Of a stretch of 17,541 nt of DNA, positions 1 to 7,255 are shown one piece after another. This DNA comes from Gemmatimonadota bacterium (GTDB lineage Bacteria > Gemmatimonadota > Gemmatimonadetes > Longimicrobiales > RSA9), in assembly GCA_019689775.1 (NCBI GenBank), contig JADGGV010000028.1, positions 1 to 17,541 of the forward strand. Reading direction: 5' to 3'. The notes beneath the pieces were generated by a model, which did not search any database, was not told the origin of the DNA, and saw nothing but the letters and a program-made list of their open reading frames with translations. The position numbers and the translations under genes were made by a program. Position 1 is the stretch's first letter; every line of letters starts with the position of its first letter.

Positions 1-1
1 G

Positions 2-955
2 GACCACACGGCGGAGACGACGGTCTCGGTGGTGAGCCTGCCGTCGGACGAGATGAAGGGGCGGATCATCGGGCGGGAGGGGCGCAACATCCGGGCGTTC
101 GAGCAGGCGACGGGCGTGGACGTGATCATCGATGACACGCCGGAGGCCGTGATCCTGTCGGCGTTCGACCCGGTGCGGCGGGAGACGGCGCGGGTAGCCC
201 TGGAGAAGCTGGTGGCGGACGGGCGGATCCACCCCGGGCGGATCGAGGAGGTGGTGGAGAAGAGCCGCAAGGAGGTGGAGGACGGGATGGTGCAGGCGGC
301 CGAGGAGCTGCTCTACGAGCTGGGTGTGCACGGTGTGCACCCGGAGATCGTGAAGGTGCTGGGGCGGCTGAAGTTCCGGACGTCGTACGGCCAGAACCAG
401 CTTCTGCACGCGAAGGAGGTGGCGGTCGTCGCGGGGAACATGGCGGCGGAGATGGGGCTGGACGTGACGATGACGAAGCGGATGGGGCTGCTGCACGACG
501 TGGGGAAGGGGCTGACGCACGAGCATGAGGGGACGCACGTCGAGCTGGGCTGGAACCTGTGCAGGAAGTACGGGGAACCGGACCAGGTGCTGAACGCGAT
601 CAAGGCGCATCACGACGAGGAGCCGCACCGCTACCCGGAGACGTTCCTGGTGACGGCGGCGGATGCGATCAGCGGCGCGCGTCCGGGTGCGCGGCGCGAG
701 ATGTTCGAGACGTACGTGAAGCGGTTGGAGAAGCTGGAGCAGATCGCGCAGAGCTTCCGCGGCGTCGAGCGGTGCTTCGCGATCCAGGCGGGGCGGGAGG
801 TGCGGGTGATGGTGAACCCGGAGACGGTGGACGATCCGGGGATGGCGCAGATGAGCGAGCAGATTGCGCGGAAGCTGGAGGAGGAGCTTCAGTACCCCGG
901 GCAGATCAAGGTCGTGGTGATCCGCGAGACGCGCGCCGTCGACTTCGCTCGCTGA
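2..955 (+). CDS. rny: Ribonuclease Y, 3' part (5' end outside window)
   Basis: Membrane-anchored endoribonuclease that initiates mRNA decay. The frame is open to the window edge: the first codons read DHTAETTVSVVSLPSDEMKG, which is internal RNase Y sequence, so the GTG at 29 is not the true start. What remains is about 317 codons: a KH RNA-binding domain with GRIIGREGRNIR (from nt 59), then an HD phosphohydrolase domain with LLHDVGKG (His-Asp pair at nt 494-499) and the downstream HHDEEP segment. The C-terminus GQIKVVVIRETRAVDFAR is typical of the family. The N-terminal membrane segment and long coiled coil expected in a protein of about 520 residues lie outside the window. It is followed after 18 nt by folD, so the two may be co-transcribed. 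Identity is near certain. Confidence 0.96.
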   Translation, partial: DHTAETTVSVVSLPSDEMKGRIIGREGRNIRAFEQATGVDVIIDDTPEAVILSAFDPVRRETARVALEKLVADGRIHPGRIEEVVEKSRKEVEDGMVQAAEELLYELGVHGVHPEIVKVLGRLKFRTSYGQNQLLHAKEVAVVAGNMAAEMGLDVTMTKRMGLLHDVGKGLTHEHEGTHVELGWNLCRKYGEPDQVLNAIKAHHDEEPHRYPETFLVTAADAISGARPGARREMFETYVKRLEKLEQIAQSFRGVERCFAIQAGREVRVMVNPETVDDPGMAQMSEQIARKLEEELQYPGQIKVVVIRETRAVDFAR

Positions 956-973
956 CACGAAGGGACGACAGGG

Positions 974-1879
974 ATGGCGAAGATCATCAGCGGTACCGAG
1001 CTCAGCGCCGTGATGCGGGCGGAGATCGGGGCCGAGGCGCAGGCGTTCGGGGCGGAGACGGGCGTGCGGCCGGGGCTGGCGGTGGTGCTGGTGGGGAACG
1101 ACCCGGCGAGCCAGGTCTACGTGCGGATGAAGGGGAAGGCGTGCCGGGAGGTGGGCTTCCACTCCGAGGAGATCGTGCTGCCGGAGGACACGCCGGAGGA
1201 GGAGCTGCTCGGGGTGATCGACGGCTTGAACGCGCACCCGGAGATCCACGGGCTGCTGGTGCAGCTCCCGCTGCCGCCGCAGATCGACCCGCAGAACGTG
1301 ATCCTCCGCATCGATCCCGCGAAGGACGTCGACGGCTTCCACCCGATCAACGTCGGCCGACTGGCGTCCGGCGACCGCGACGTGCTTGCGCCGGCGACGC
1401 CGGCGGGGATCATCGAGCTGCTGGTGCGCAACGGCTACGACCCGAGCGGGAAGCGCGTCGTCGTCGTCGGGCGCTCGAACATCGTGGGGAAGCCGGTGGC
1501 GCTCCTGCTCTTGCGGGACGCGCGCGGCGGCAACGCGACGGTGACGGTGGCGCACAGCCGGACCCGGGACCTGGGCTCGGTGACGCGCGAGGCCGACATC
1601 CTGGTGGCGGCGGCCGGGCGGCCGAAGCTGATCACGCGCGACATGGTGAAGCCCGGCGTCGTCGTCATCGACGTCGGCACGAACCGCGTGGCGGATCCGA
1701 CGCGCGAGCGCGGCTGGCGGCTCGTGGGCGACGTGGACTTCGAGGGCGTCGCGGAGGTGGCCGAGGCGATCACGCCGGTGCCGGGCGGCGTCGGCCCGAT
1801 GACGATCACGATGCTGCTGCGCAACACGCTGGAGGCGGCGCGGCGGATCGAGGGCGCCGGCGCGCGCGCGAGTCGCTGA
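974..1879 (+). CDS. folD: Bifunctional methylenetetrahydrofolate dehydrogenase / methenyltetrahydrofolate cyclohydrolase
   Basis: Cytosolic enzyme that interconverts 5,10-methylene-THF, 5,10-methenyl-THF and 10-formyl-THF, using NADP as is typical of the family. The product is 301 residues, near the family norm. Visible motifs are YVRMKGK (Tyr49, catalytic-type Lys53/Lys55), VDGFHP, PATPAGI in place of the more common PCTP, the Rossmann signature GRSNIVGKP (166-174), VIDVGTNRV and PGGVGPMT (270-277). A short insertion (RDARGGN) precedes the ATVTVAHSRT strand. The ATG has an AAGGGA Shine-Dalgarno-like site (960-965) about 8 nt upstream. The TGA overlaps the xseA ATG by one base (TGATG), which points to translational coupling. 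Confidence 0.97.
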   Translation: MAKIISGTELSAVMRAEIGAEAQAFGAETGVRPGLAVVLVGNDPASQVYVRMKGKACREVGFHSEEIVLPEDTPEEELLGVIDGLNAHPEIHGLLVQLPLPPQIDPQNVILRIDPAKDVDGFHPINVGRLASGDRDVLAPATPAGIIELLVRNGYDPSGKRVVVVGRSNIVGKPVALLLLRDARGGNATVTVAHSRTRDLGSVTREADILVAAAGRPKLITRDMVKPGVVVIDVGTNRVADPTRERGWRLVGDVDFEGVAEVAEAITPVPGGVGPMTITMLLRNTLEAARRIEGAGARASR

Positions 1880-3123
1880 TGCCCGATCTGTTCGGCTCGC
1901 TGGAGCCGCTGGGCGCTCCGAGCCGGCCGGCCATGCCCCGTGCGCGGACGGCGGGGCTGCCGACCGTGCGGGACTACTCGGTCGCGCTGCTGAACTCGGT
2001 CGTCCGGGAGCTGCTGGAGAGCGCGTGTCCGCCGGTCTGGGTGGCGGGCGAGGTGACGGGGTGGAAGCGGTACGGCTCGGGGCACTGCTACTTCACGTTG
2101 CGCGACGCCGAGGCGCAGGTGCGGTGTGTGATGTTCCGCGCCGATGCGCAGCGGCTACCCACCGATCCGGCCGAGGGAATGCAGGTCCGCGCCCTCGGCA
2201 CCGTGACGCTCTACGAGAAGCGGGGCGACTTCCAGCTCGTGGTGCGCGAGCTGGAAGGGCAGGGCGAAGGCGGGCTGTTCCGCCTGGCGCTGGAGCGGCT
2301 GCGCGCGCGGCTCGATGCCGAGGGGCTGCTCGCGCCGGAGCGCAAGCGCCCGCTCCCCGCGTGCCCCGGAACGGTTGGCGTCGTGACGTCGCCCGTGGGC
2401 GCGGTCATCCACGACATCCTGCACGTCATCGGGCGCCGTGCGCCGTGGACGCGGGTCGTGCTCTCGCCCGCGCGCGTGCAAGGCGACGGCGCGGCGGAGG
2501 ACCTCGCGCGCGCCATCCGGCTGTTCTCGCGCGGCGGCGGCGCGGACGTGCTGATCGTGGGCCGGGGCGGCGGCTCGGCCGAGGACCTCTGGGCGTTCAA
2601 CCAGGAGGTGGTGGCGCGGGCGATCGCCGAGTGCCCGATCCCGGTGATCAGCGCGGTCGGGCACGAGACGGACGTGACGATCGCCGACCTGGTGGCGGAC
2701 CTGCGGGCCCCGACGCCGTCGGCGGCGGCCGAGGCCGCGGTGCCGGACGCGCGGGTCCTGGCGCGGCAGCTCGCCGAGGGCGGTGCGCGGCTGGAGGCGG
2801 CGCTGCGACGCAAGCTCCAGGGCGCGCGGCAGGACGTGGCGCGCCTTCGCGACGATCTCGTGGCTGCCGTGCGGGCGGTCGTGGACGCGCGGCGCATGCG
2901 GATGGCGCTGGTCGCGGGCCGGCTCGAGGCGCTCTCGCCGCTTGCGGTGCTGCGCCGGGGGTACGCGGTCCCGCTGAGCGAGGCGGGGCGGGTGCTCCGC
3001 CGCGCCGCGGACTTCCTGCCCGGCGAGGCGGTGCTGCTGCGCATCGTGGACGCGACCGTCGGGTGCCGCATCGAGGACGTGCGGCGCGACGCGGCGCTCA
3101 CCGTGGAGACTGCGGATGCCTGA
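1879..3123 (+). CDS. xseA: Exodeoxyribonuclease VII large subunit
   Basis: Catalytic subunit of exonuclease VII, which degrades single-stranded DNA from both ends in repair, in complex with XseB. The product is 414 residues. An N-terminal OB-fold (about 30-130) has VWVAGEVTGWKRYGSGHCYF and VRALGTVTLYEKRGDFQL. The catalytic core has VGVVTSPVGAVIHDIL, GRGGGSAEDLWAFN (from residue 228) and SAVGHETDVTIADLVADLRA (GHETD at 261-265), followed by a coiled-coil-rich C-terminus. The ATG at 1879 overlaps the folD stop. The same frame is open far upstream through rny and folD, but that stretch is Arg/Gly-rich shadow translation with no family similarity, which fixes the start here. The 3' end overlaps xseB by 8 nt. 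Confidence 0.96.
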   Translation: MPDLFGSLEPLGAPSRPAMPRARTAGLPTVRDYSVALLNSVVRELLESACPPVWVAGEVTGWKRYGSGHCYFTLRDAEAQVRCVMFRADAQRLPTDPAEGMQVRALGTVTLYEKRGDFQLVVRELEGQGEGGLFRLALERLRARLDAEGLLAPERKRPLPACPGTVGVVTSPVGAVIHDILHVIGRRAPWTRVVLSPARVQGDGAAEDLARAIRLFSRGGGADVLIVGRGGGSAEDLWAFNQEVVARAIAECPIPVISAVGHETDVTIADLVADLRAPTPSAAAEAAVPDARVLARQLAEGGARLEAALRRKLQGARQDVARLRDDLVAAVRAVVDARRMRMALVAGRLEALSPLAVLRRGYAVPLSEAGRVLRRAADFLPGEAVLLRIVDATVGCRIEDVRRDAALTVETADA

Positions 3124-3355
3124 GCGGACGGCCGCGGGGCTGGATCAGCGGTTGCGCCGGCTGGACGAGATCGTCGCCGAGCTGGAGCGCGAGGACCTGG
3201 AGATCGAGGCGGCGCTGGCGCTGTTCGAGGAGGGGATCGCCGAGCTGCGTGCCGCGGAGCGGACGATCCGGGAGGCGGAGCTGCGGATCGAGCGGCTGAT
3301 CGAGGGACCGGAGGGCGTGCAGGTGGAGCCGCTGCGGCCGCCGGAGGGCGGATGA
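3116..3355 (+). CDS. xseB: Exodeoxyribonuclease VII small subunit
   Basis: Small helical partner that binds the C-terminal helices of XseA. The product is 79 residues, the usual size. It shows the family pattern LRRLDEIVAELEREDLEIEA, LALFEEGIAELR and a final helix with AERTIREAELRIERLIEG. It starts inside the last codons of xseA (8-nt overlap) and ends in an ATGA overlap with ispA, so its translation is probably coupled on both sides. The acidic, Leu-rich heptads and the position directly behind xseA make the call secure. Confidence 0.93.
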   Translation: MPERTAAGLDQRLRRLDEIVAELEREDLEIEAALALFEEGIAELRAAERTIREAELRIERLIEGPEGVQVEPLRPPEGG

Positions 3356-4272
3356 GCGGCGTGGCGGTGCCGGACCTCGACGTCGCTGCGCTGCTCGAGC
3401 GACGCCGGGCCGTCGTGGAGGCCGCCCTCGCCCGGTTGCTGGACGAGCTGCTGCGCGACGCGCCGCCGGCGGTGGCGCAACCCGCGCGCTACGCCGTGGC
3501 GGCCGGGGGCAAGCGTCTCCGGCCGATTCTGTGTCTGGCGGCGCACGAGGCGGCGGGCGGCACCCCGGCGGACGGCGTGCTCGACGTCGCCTGCGGGATC
3601 GAGTTGATCCACACCTACTCGCTCGTGCACGACGACCTGCCGTGCATGGACGACGACGACCTGCGCCGCGGCCAGCCGACGACGCATCGCCGGTTCGGCG
3701 TGGCCGCGGCGATGGTCGCGGGCGCTGCGCTGATCCCGTTGGCGTGTCGGGCCGTTCTGCGGGGCAGCGAGCGCCTCGGGCTGGAGGTGAGCGCCCGCGC
3801 GGTGCTGGTGCGCGAGCTGTGCGTGGCGGCCGGCGGCGGCGGGATGGTCGGCGGGCAGTTGCTCGACCTGCGCGCGGAGGGCCACGCGGTGGCGCTGCCC
3901 GTGCTGGAGTCGATCCACCGGGCCAAGACGGGGGCGTTGCTCGCCGCGTCCGCGAGGCTGGGCGGGCTGGCCGCCGGCGCGCCGGCCGGCGTGGTGGCGG
4001 CGCTCTCCGCGTACGGCGAAGCGCTGGGGCTCGCGTTCCAGATCGCGGACGACGTGCTCGATGTGACGGGCGAATCGGCGCGGCTCGGCAAGACGGCCGG
4101 GCGCGACGTGGAGTTGGGGAAGGCCACGTTCCCGGCGCTGCTCGGGGTGGACGGCGCGCGCCGGAGCGCCGACGCCGAGGCGGCGCGCGCGATCGCCGCG
4201 CTCGAGGCGGAAGGGATCGCGACGGCGGAGCTCGTGGCGCTCGCGCGCTACGCGGCGCGGCGCGACCGCTGA
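3352..4272 (+). CDS. ispA: Farnesyl diphosphate synthase (short-chain polyprenyl synthase)
   Basis: Trans-prenyltransferase that condenses IPP with DMAPP/GPP to give FPP, or possibly GGPP, for quinones and carrier lipids. The product is 306 residues. GKRLRP (53-58) binds the IPP diphosphate. The first Asp-rich motif is DDLPCMD (Asp94, Asp95, Asp100; the DDxxxxD form of bacterial FPP synthases). GGQLLDL and HRAKTGALL follow, and the second Asp-rich motif is DDVLD (233-237) with the Lys of LGKTAGRD downstream. The start overlaps the xseB stop as ATGA. Placement ahead of dxs links it to isoprenoid supply. Chain length cannot be fixed from sequence alone, so a GGPP synthase remains possible. The C-terminus ends in RYAARRDR, similar to the usual basic tail. 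Confidence 0.93.
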   Translation: MSGVAVPDLDVAALLERRRAVVEAALARLLDELLRDAPPAVAQPARYAVAAGGKRLRPILCLAAHEAAGGTPADGVLDVACGIELIHTYSLVHDDLPCMDDDDLRRGQPTTHRRFGVAAAMVAGAALIPLACRAVLRGSERLGLEVSARAVLVRELCVAAGGGGMVGGQLLDLRAEGHAVALPVLESIHRAKTGALLAASARLGGLAAGAPAGVVAALSAYGEALGLAFQIADDVLDVTGESARLGKTAGRDVELGKATFPALLGVDGARRSADAEAARAIAALEAEGIATAELVALARYAARRDR

Positions 4273-4277
4273 GCGGC

Positions 4278-4296
4278 CGCAAGGGGTTCCCTTGCG
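4278..4296 (+). terminator. Hairpin just after ispA (weak terminator or mRNA 3'-end signal)
   Basis: A perfect 8-bp stem (CGCAAGGG / CCCTTGCG) with a 3-nt loop GTT starts 6 nt after the ispA stop. No T-run follows, so it is not a canonical intrinsic terminator. It may partly separate the rny-ispA block from dxs, or protect the 3' end of the upstream mRNA. A TATAGGAT stretch at 4308-4315 follows, but no convincing -35 box sits at the right distance. Confidence 0.35.
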
Positions 4297-4382
4297 AGGG
4301 CGCGGCGTATAGGATGGGACTCTGCGGCGCAGGGGGATCGGGCGGCCGGGCGCGATGGAGCGCGGACCGCTGGAATCGGCAA

Positions 4383-4388
4383 GGGAGG
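4383..4388 (+). promoter_or_regulatory. Ribosome binding site deciding the dxs start
   Basis: GGGAGG lies 5 nt before a GTG at 4394. The product from this GTG begins (M)ALLDRIEGPADLRAL, which matches the conserved N-terminus of DXS. The in-frame ATG at 4355 would add 13 residues and has no good ribosome binding site, so the GTG is preferred. Confidence 0.7.
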
Positions 4389-4393
4389 CGACC

Positions 4394-6310
4394 GTGGCGT
4401 TGCTGGATAGAATCGAGGGGCCGGCGGACCTACGGGCACTTCCGCGGGCGGAGTTGGCGACGGTCGCTCAGGAGGTGCGCGAGCGGATGATCGACGTCGT
4501 CAGCCGCGTCGGCGGACACTTCGCGCCCGGTCTCGGCGTGGTCGAGCTGACGATCGCGCTGCACTACGTCTTCGACACGCCGCGCGACAAGCTGATCTGG
4601 GACGTCGGGCACCAGGGCTACCCGCACAAGATCCTCACCGGGCGCAACGCCCTATTCCCGCGGATCCGCCAGAAGGGCGGTCCCTCGGGCTTCCTCAAGC
4701 GCGACGAGTCCGAGTACGACGTCTTCGGCGCCGGCCACGCGGCGACCTCGATCTCCGCGGCGTTCGGCATCGCCACGGCGCGCGACCTGAACGGCGACGA
4801 CTACGAGGTCGTGGCCATCATCGGCGACGGCTCGCTCACCTCCGGCATCGCGTACGAGGCGCTGAACAACGCCGGCAACACCGACACCGACCTGATCGTC
4901 ATCCTCAACGACAACGAGATGTCGATCTCGCCGAACGTCGGCGCGATGCACAAGTACCTGACGCGGCTGGTCACGAACCCGATGTACAACGCCGTGCGGA
5001 ACCGGGTGAAGAACCTGATCCACAAGACGCCGGCGGCGCTCGGGGACGCGGTCGAGTCGATGGTCCTGAAGCTCGAGGAGAGCGTCAAGAACATGCTCGT
5101 GCCGGGGACGCTCTTCGAGGAGCTCGGCTTCCGCTACGTCGGGCCGGTGGACGGGCACGACCTGGATGCGCTGCTCGACACGCTGACGCAGGTCCGGCGG
5201 TGGAAGGGCCCGCGGCTCGTGCACGTGCGCACCGTGAAGGGGAAGGGCTTCCAGCTCGCGGAGGCGAACCCGGTCGTGTGGCACGGTGCGACGCCGTTCG
5301 ACAAGCTGAGCGGCGAGATGCCGAAGAAGAAGGGCGGCCTGCCGGCGTACACGAACGTGTTCGGCAACGGGCTGGTGGAGCTGGGGGCGACGAACCCGAA
5401 GATGGTCGTGATCACCGCGGCGATGCCCGGCGGCACCGGCACGGGCGTCTTCGGCGACGCCTACCCGGAGCGCTACTTCGATGTCGGGATCGCCGAGGGC
5501 CACGCCGTGACGTTCGCCGCTGGCCTCGCCACGGAGGGCATCCGGCCCGTGGCGGCGATCTACTCCACGTTCCTCCAGCGGGCGTACGACTCGATCATCC
5601 ACGACGTCGCGATCCAGAAGCTGCCGGTGGTCCTCGCGATGGACCGCGCCGGGCTCGTGGGCAACGACGGGCCGACGCACATGGGGCTCTACGACATCGC
5701 CTACCTGCTGGCGGTGCCGAACGTCACGGTGACGGCGCCCAAGGACGGGGCGGAGATGCTGGCGCTGCTGCGGCTGGGTGTGGAGGAGGCGGATGGCCCG
5801 TTCTCCCTGCGCTACCCCCGTGACAACGTGCCGGCGCCGGTGCCGCCGCTGGACCAGATCCCGCGCATCGAGTATGGCACGTGGGAGGTCCTGCGCCGCG
5901 GCCAGGAGGTCGCGATCCTCGCCGTCGGCACCATGGTCGTGCCGGCGCTCGAGGCCGCGCAGCGCCTACAGGCCGACGGCATCGACGCGACGGTCGTGAA
6001 CTGCCGCTTCCTCAAGCCGATGGATGGCGAGACGCTGCGCTGGGTCGTCGAGCACCACGGCACGATCGTGACGGTGGAGGAGGGCACGGTCGTCAACGGC
6101 TTCGGCGCGGCGCTGGAGCGCGAGATCGAGCCGCTCCGTGCGGCGCACCCGGAGCTGCGTGTCGACGTCCTCGGCGTCCCGGACCGCATCATCGAGCACG
6201 CCAGCCGGGCGGAGCAGCTCGAGGAGTGCGGCCTCACGCCGGCGGGCATCGCCGAGCGGGTTCGGGAGCTGGTGGGCGGCGGCGTCGTCCCCGTACGCGA
6301 GACGGCGTGA
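4394..6310 (+). CDS. dxs: 1-deoxy-D-xylulose-5-phosphate synthase
   Basis: Thiamine diphosphate enzyme that joins pyruvate and glyceraldehyde 3-phosphate, the first step of the MEP isoprenoid pathway. From the preferred GTG the product is 638 residues, the usual size (651 from the alternative ATG at 4355). The N-terminal domain has DVGHQGYPHKILTGR, the ThDP/Mg motif GDGSLTSG (144-151) followed by EALNNAG, and LNDNEMSISPNVGAM. The pyrimidine-binding domain has FDVGIAEGHAVTFAAGLA, where Glu368 is the ThDP-activating residue, and GNDGPTHMGLYDIAYL. The C-terminal transketolase domain ends near 620. The usual Gln after the catalytic Glu (AEQH) is Gly here. It overlaps nadK by 4 nt; the upstream gap holds a hairpin and no clear promoter. 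Confidence 0.96.
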   Translation: MALLDRIEGPADLRALPRAELATVAQEVRERMIDVVSRVGGHFAPGLGVVELTIALHYVFDTPRDKLIWDVGHQGYPHKILTGRNALFPRIRQKGGPSGFLKRDESEYDVFGAGHAATSISAAFGIATARDLNGDDYEVVAIIGDGSLTSGIAYEALNNAGNTDTDLIVILNDNEMSISPNVGAMHKYLTRLVTNPMYNAVRNRVKNLIHKTPAALGDAVESMVLKLEESVKNMLVPGTLFEELGFRYVGPVDGHDLDALLDTLTQVRRWKGPRLVHVRTVKGKGFQLAEANPVVWHGATPFDKLSGEMPKKKGGLPAYTNVFGNGLVELGATNPKMVVITAAMPGGTGTGVFGDAYPERYFDVGIAEGHAVTFAAGLATEGIRPVAAIYSTFLQRAYDSIIHDVAIQKLPVVLAMDRAGLVGNDGPTHMGLYDIAYLLAVPNVTVTAPKDGAEMLALLRLGVEEADGPFSLRYPRDNVPAPVPPLDQIPRIEYGTWEVLRRGQEVAILAVGTMVVPALEAAQRLQADGIDATVVNCRFLKPMDGETLRWVVEHHGTIVTVEEGTVVNGFGAALEREIEPLRAAHPELRVDVLGVPDRIIEHASRAEQLEECGLTPAGIAERVRELVGGGVVPVRETA

Positions 6311-7197
6311 TCGAGCCGGTGGCCGGTGGGGTGCGCCGGGTCGGCGTGATCGGCCAGTCGCGCTACGGCGACCTGGCCGCCACGCTCCAGGCGCTCGGGC
6401 GCTTCGCCGCGGAGCGCGGGCTGGAGCTGTGCGTCGAGCCGCGGCTCGAGTCGATGCTCCCGGGCACCTGCGAGTTCCGGCCGGGCGAGATGGACCTGCT
6501 CATCACGCTCGGCGGCGACGGCACGCTGCTGCGCGGGGCCCGCATGGTCGCGCCGTACCACACGCCGGTACTCGGCGTAAACCTCGGGTACCTCGGCTTC
6601 CTCACCTCGATCCCGCCGGCCGAGCTGGAGGTCTCGCTCGACCGCGTGCTCAGGGGCCAGTACTGGATCGACGCGCGCATGACGCTCGAGGCGCGCGTCG
6701 AAGGCGCGGACGGCCAGGTCGGCGCCCCGTACATCGCGCTGAACGACGCCGTCCTGCACAAGGGCGGCTTCGCCCGCGCGATCCGCCTGGCGGTGCGCGT
6801 CGGACCGGACGGCGAGGAGGTCGGCGCATACAGCGCCGACGGGATCATCATCGCCACGCCGACCGGCTCGACCGCCTACTCGCTCTCCGCCGGCGGCGCG
6901 ATCGTCGAGCCCTCCGTGCCCTGCATCCTGGCGACGCCGATCTCCCCCCACACGCTCGCCGTCCGCCCGGTCGTCTTCCCGGCCGACGTCGTCATCACCG
7001 TGGACGTGCTCTCGCCGAGCGAGGAGCTGATCCTGACGATCGACGGGCAGGAGGGCGAGGCGCTCCGGCCGGGCGACCGGCTGGTGGCGCGCCGCGGCGA
7101 AGCGACGGTGCAGCTCGTCCGCTTCCCGGGCCAGAGCTTCTTCAACACGCTGCGGCGGAAGCTGAGCTGGGGCGCGGTGGAGCAGGGGCGCGGCTGA
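6307..7197 (+). CDS. nadK: NAD kinase
   Basis: ATP- or polyphosphate-dependent kinase that makes NADP from NAD in the cytosol. The product is 296 residues from a GTG that overlaps the dxs stop (GTGA). In-frame GTGs at 6319 and 6331 are alternative starts, and none has a strong ribosome binding site, so the first few residues are uncertain. Signatures are GGDGTLLRGAR (Gly69-Gly70-Asp71-Gly72), GVNLGYLGFL, NDAVLHKG (146-153), YSADGIIIATPTGSTAYSLS with the TGSTAYS core at 186-192, PISPHTLAVRPVV and TIDGQEG. NADPH supply serves the reductive MEP steps and FolD chemistry nearby, although co-location of these genes is common and does not prove functional coupling. Confidence 0.95.
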   Translation: MIEPVAGGVRRVGVIGQSRYGDLAATLQALGRFAAERGLELCVEPRLESMLPGTCEFRPGEMDLLITLGGDGTLLRGARMVAPYHTPVLGVNLGYLGFLTSIPPAELEVSLDRVLRGQYWIDARMTLEARVEGADGQVGAPYIALNDAVLHKGGFARAIRLAVRVGPDGEEVGAYSADGIIIATPTGSTAYSLSAGGAIVEPSVPCILATPISPHTLAVRPVVFPADVVITVDVLSPSEELILTIDGQEGEALRPGDRLVARRGEATVQLVRFPGQSFFNTLRRKLSWGAVEQGRG

Positions 7198-7220
7198 GCC
7201 GCGACCGGCCGCTGCCGGCA

Positions 7221-7250
7221 TCGAACCGCCCCCCGAGGAACGGGTATACT
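7221..7250 (+). promoter_or_regulatory. Candidate recN promoter giving a leaderless mRNA
   Basis: A -10-like TATACT at 7245-7250 lies 18 bp after TCGAAC (7221-7226, a weak -35 match). The recN ATG begins only 5 nt after the -10, where transcription would be expected to start. The nearest purine-rich site, GAGGAA (7235-7240), is 15 nt from the ATG, too far for normal Shine-Dalgarno pairing. Confidence 0.5.
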
Positions 7251-7255
7251 GGCGC

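Noticed and set aside
559..1878. Upstream extension of the xseA frame through rny and folD
   Set aside because: Arg/Asp/Gly-rich shadow translation; the XseA family starts near the ATG at 1879, which overlaps the folD stop.
4308..4315. TATAGGAT as a firm dxs promoter
   Set aside because: No acceptable -35 hexamer at 16-18 bp; kept only as a weak observation.
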